From: an uncultured Actinomycetes bacterium
Lineage (GTDB): Bacteria; Actinomycetota; Actinomycetes; Nanopelagicales; Nanopelagicaceae
DNA length: 7,263 nucleotides
Reading direction: 5' to 3'
NCBI GenBank assembly: GCA_903918325.1
Contig: CAIXDY010000084.1
Coordinates: forward strand, 1 to 7,263
The notes under the pieces are model-generated. The model was not told where the DNA came from and did no database searches. It saw only the letters and a program-made list of their open reading frames with translations. This document shows positions 6,185-7,263 of this stretch, one piece after another. Position 1 is the first letter of the stretch. The number at the start of each line of letters is the position of its first letter. A program made the translations under genes and the position numbers.

Positions 6185-7263
6185 ATGAAGCACCTCAACA
6201 TCACCGATCGAGAGATAAGTTGGCTCTCCTTCAATCAGCGGGTGCTGGAGTTAGCTGAAGATTCGGGTATTCCACTATTGGAACGCGTACGTTTCCTAGC
6301 GATTTTCTCCTCGAACCTAGATGAATTTTTTATGGTCCGCGTAGCAACTCTGATGAGTAAGTTGGAAAATAATGTAACAGCTGCAAATGTTGCTGGATTT
6401 ACCCCTAAAGATTTAATGAAGCAAGTTGCATTCCGAACTAATGAATTAATGGCGCGACAGGCAAAGGTTTATCATGAAGAAATCCAGCCACAATTAAGTA
6501 AAAATGGAATTGAATTCCTTCACTGGGATCAACTTGATGAAGCTGAACATAGCTATGTATCGAAATTATTTCACGATCGTATTTTTCCCGTACTCACGCC
6601 TTTAGCGGTAGATCCATCGCACCCATTTCCATATATTTCAGGTTTGTCGCTCAATTTAGCGGTAATAGTAAAAAATCCAACTTCACAGGAAGAGTTCTTT
6701 GCTCGCGTTAAAGTTCCAGAAATCCTTCCGCGCTTTATTGCTACAGCAAAAATTGGTTCAACGCGTTTCCTGCCTCTTGAAGATTTAATCGCAATTCACT
6801 TACAAGAACTTTTCCCGGGCATGATTATTCAAGATCATTACACTTTTAGAATTACACGAAATCAAGATATAGATCTTGATGAAGAAGAAACTGAAGATAT
6901 TTTGGTCTCACTTGAACAAGAGCTCGCACGTCGCAGATTTGGGCCTCCAGTACGCTTAGAAATTGAAAATGGAGTTGATGCAAAACTTGTTGAAAAACTT
7001 TCAGAGGAACTAGGCATAAATCCTGAAAACGTTATTCAAGTCGCATCTCCTTTAGATTTGACGTCTCTGAACAAGATTGCCGATCTTGATTTTCCAGAGT
7101 TGAAATTTGAAAGGTTTAGATCACGAACAGCCAAAGCGCTGTCGGAAGTAGACCCTGAAGACCCGGATCTGTTTTTTGCAGCTATTCGCCAAGGTGAAAT
7201 TCTGCTCCACCACCCCTATGAATCCTTCACATCTTCAGTAGTTCAGTTCCTGCACAATGCAGC
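6185..7263 (+). CDS. ppk1: Polyphosphate kinase 1, N-terminal half (3' end cut by window)
   Basis: Reversibly transfers the terminal phosphate of ATP to growing polyphosphate chains. The frame is open from the ATG at 6185 to the window end, giving 359 residues of a family that is usually about 690-730 aa. The start reads MKHLNITDREISWLSFNQRVL, matching the R/E-x-SWL-x-FN opening of PPK1. Asn44 in NLDEFFMVRV corresponds to the ATP-binding Asn45 of E. coli PPK. HPFPYISGLSLNLAV (from His146) and RRRFGPPVRLE belong to the head domain. ILLHHPYESF (His342-Phe348) marks the start of the first C-terminal catalytic domain. The phosphorylated histidine and the magnesium-binding arginines of the family lie beyond the window, so activity cannot be judged here. 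The gene is divergent from lacZ, with its own leader. In actinobacteria ppk is often controlled by phosphate supply, but no convincing PHO box is visible. Confidence 0.95.
   Translation, partial: MKHLNITDREISWLSFNQRVLELAEDSGIPLLERVRFLAIFSSNLDEFFMVRVATLMSKLENNVTAANVAGFTPKDLMKQVAFRTNELMARQAKVYHEEIQPQLSKNGIEFLHWDQLDEAEHSYVSKLFHDRIFPVLTPLAVDPSHPFPYISGLSLNLAVIVKNPTSQEEFFARVKVPEILPRFIATAKIGSTRFLPLEDLIAIHLQELFPGMIIQDHYTFRITRNQDIDLDEEETEDILVSLEQELARRRFGPPVRLEIENGVDAKLVEKLSEELGINPENVIQVASPLDLTSLNKIADLDFPELKFERFRSRTAKALSEVDPEDPDLFFAAIRQGEILLHHPYESFTSSVVQFLHNA

Overview
The window reads as chromosomal housekeeping DNA from an actinobacterium with unusually low GC (mid-40s percent by eye). The actinobacterial assignment rests on three things. 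RlmB has a long basic N-terminal tail that begins MAGNS and carries GKGPTP. A GDSL/SGNH hydrolase with a C-terminal SSGDG motif lies directly downstream of cysS-rlmB. The PPK1 sequence has an actinobacterial look (RRRFGPPVRLE). Low GC, very short gene spacing and this gene content would suit a streamlined freshwater lineage such as Nanopelagicales (acI, 'Ca. Planktophila'-like). That placement is inference from recalled sequence character, not a database result.

Layout: (1) positions 1-3076, plus strand, hold a tight three-gene operon. It consists of cysS (5' end cut off by the window, HIGH motif still visible), rlmB (starts 2 nt after the cysS stop) and a GDSL/SGNH hydrolase (starts 4 nt after the rlmB stop). 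(2) Positions 3068-6076, minus strand, hold a complete LacZ-type GH2 beta-galactosidase of 1002 aa with all recognisable catalytic and metal-site residues. Its 3' end overlaps the hydrolase gene tail-to-tail by 9 bp. A hairpin with a T-rich tail, able to terminate the plus-strand operon, lies inside the lacZ coding sequence. (3) Positions 6077-6184 are a 108-bp divergent intergenic region with three GGATTAG/CTAATC half-sites and a very strong ribosome binding site for the right-hand gene. (4) Positions 6185-7263, plus strand, hold the first half of ppk1 (polyphosphate kinase), which runs off the window.

The cysS-rlmB pair serves translation (tRNA charging and 23S rRNA 2'-O-methylation). The hydrolase is co-transcribed and probably co-translated with them, but its substrate is unknown. 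The beta-galactosidase would release galactose from disaccharides in the cytoplasm. It stands alone on the opposite strand, with no sugar transporter or regulator in view, and looks like an accessory metabolic gene between conserved housekeeping genes. PPK1 makes polyphosphate from ATP.

No RNA gene, CRISPR array, insertion sequence, phage gene or unknown multi-gene system is visible. There is no gene-free stretch longer than 300 bp. The points most worth a second look concern gene-end and promoter architecture, not a new system.
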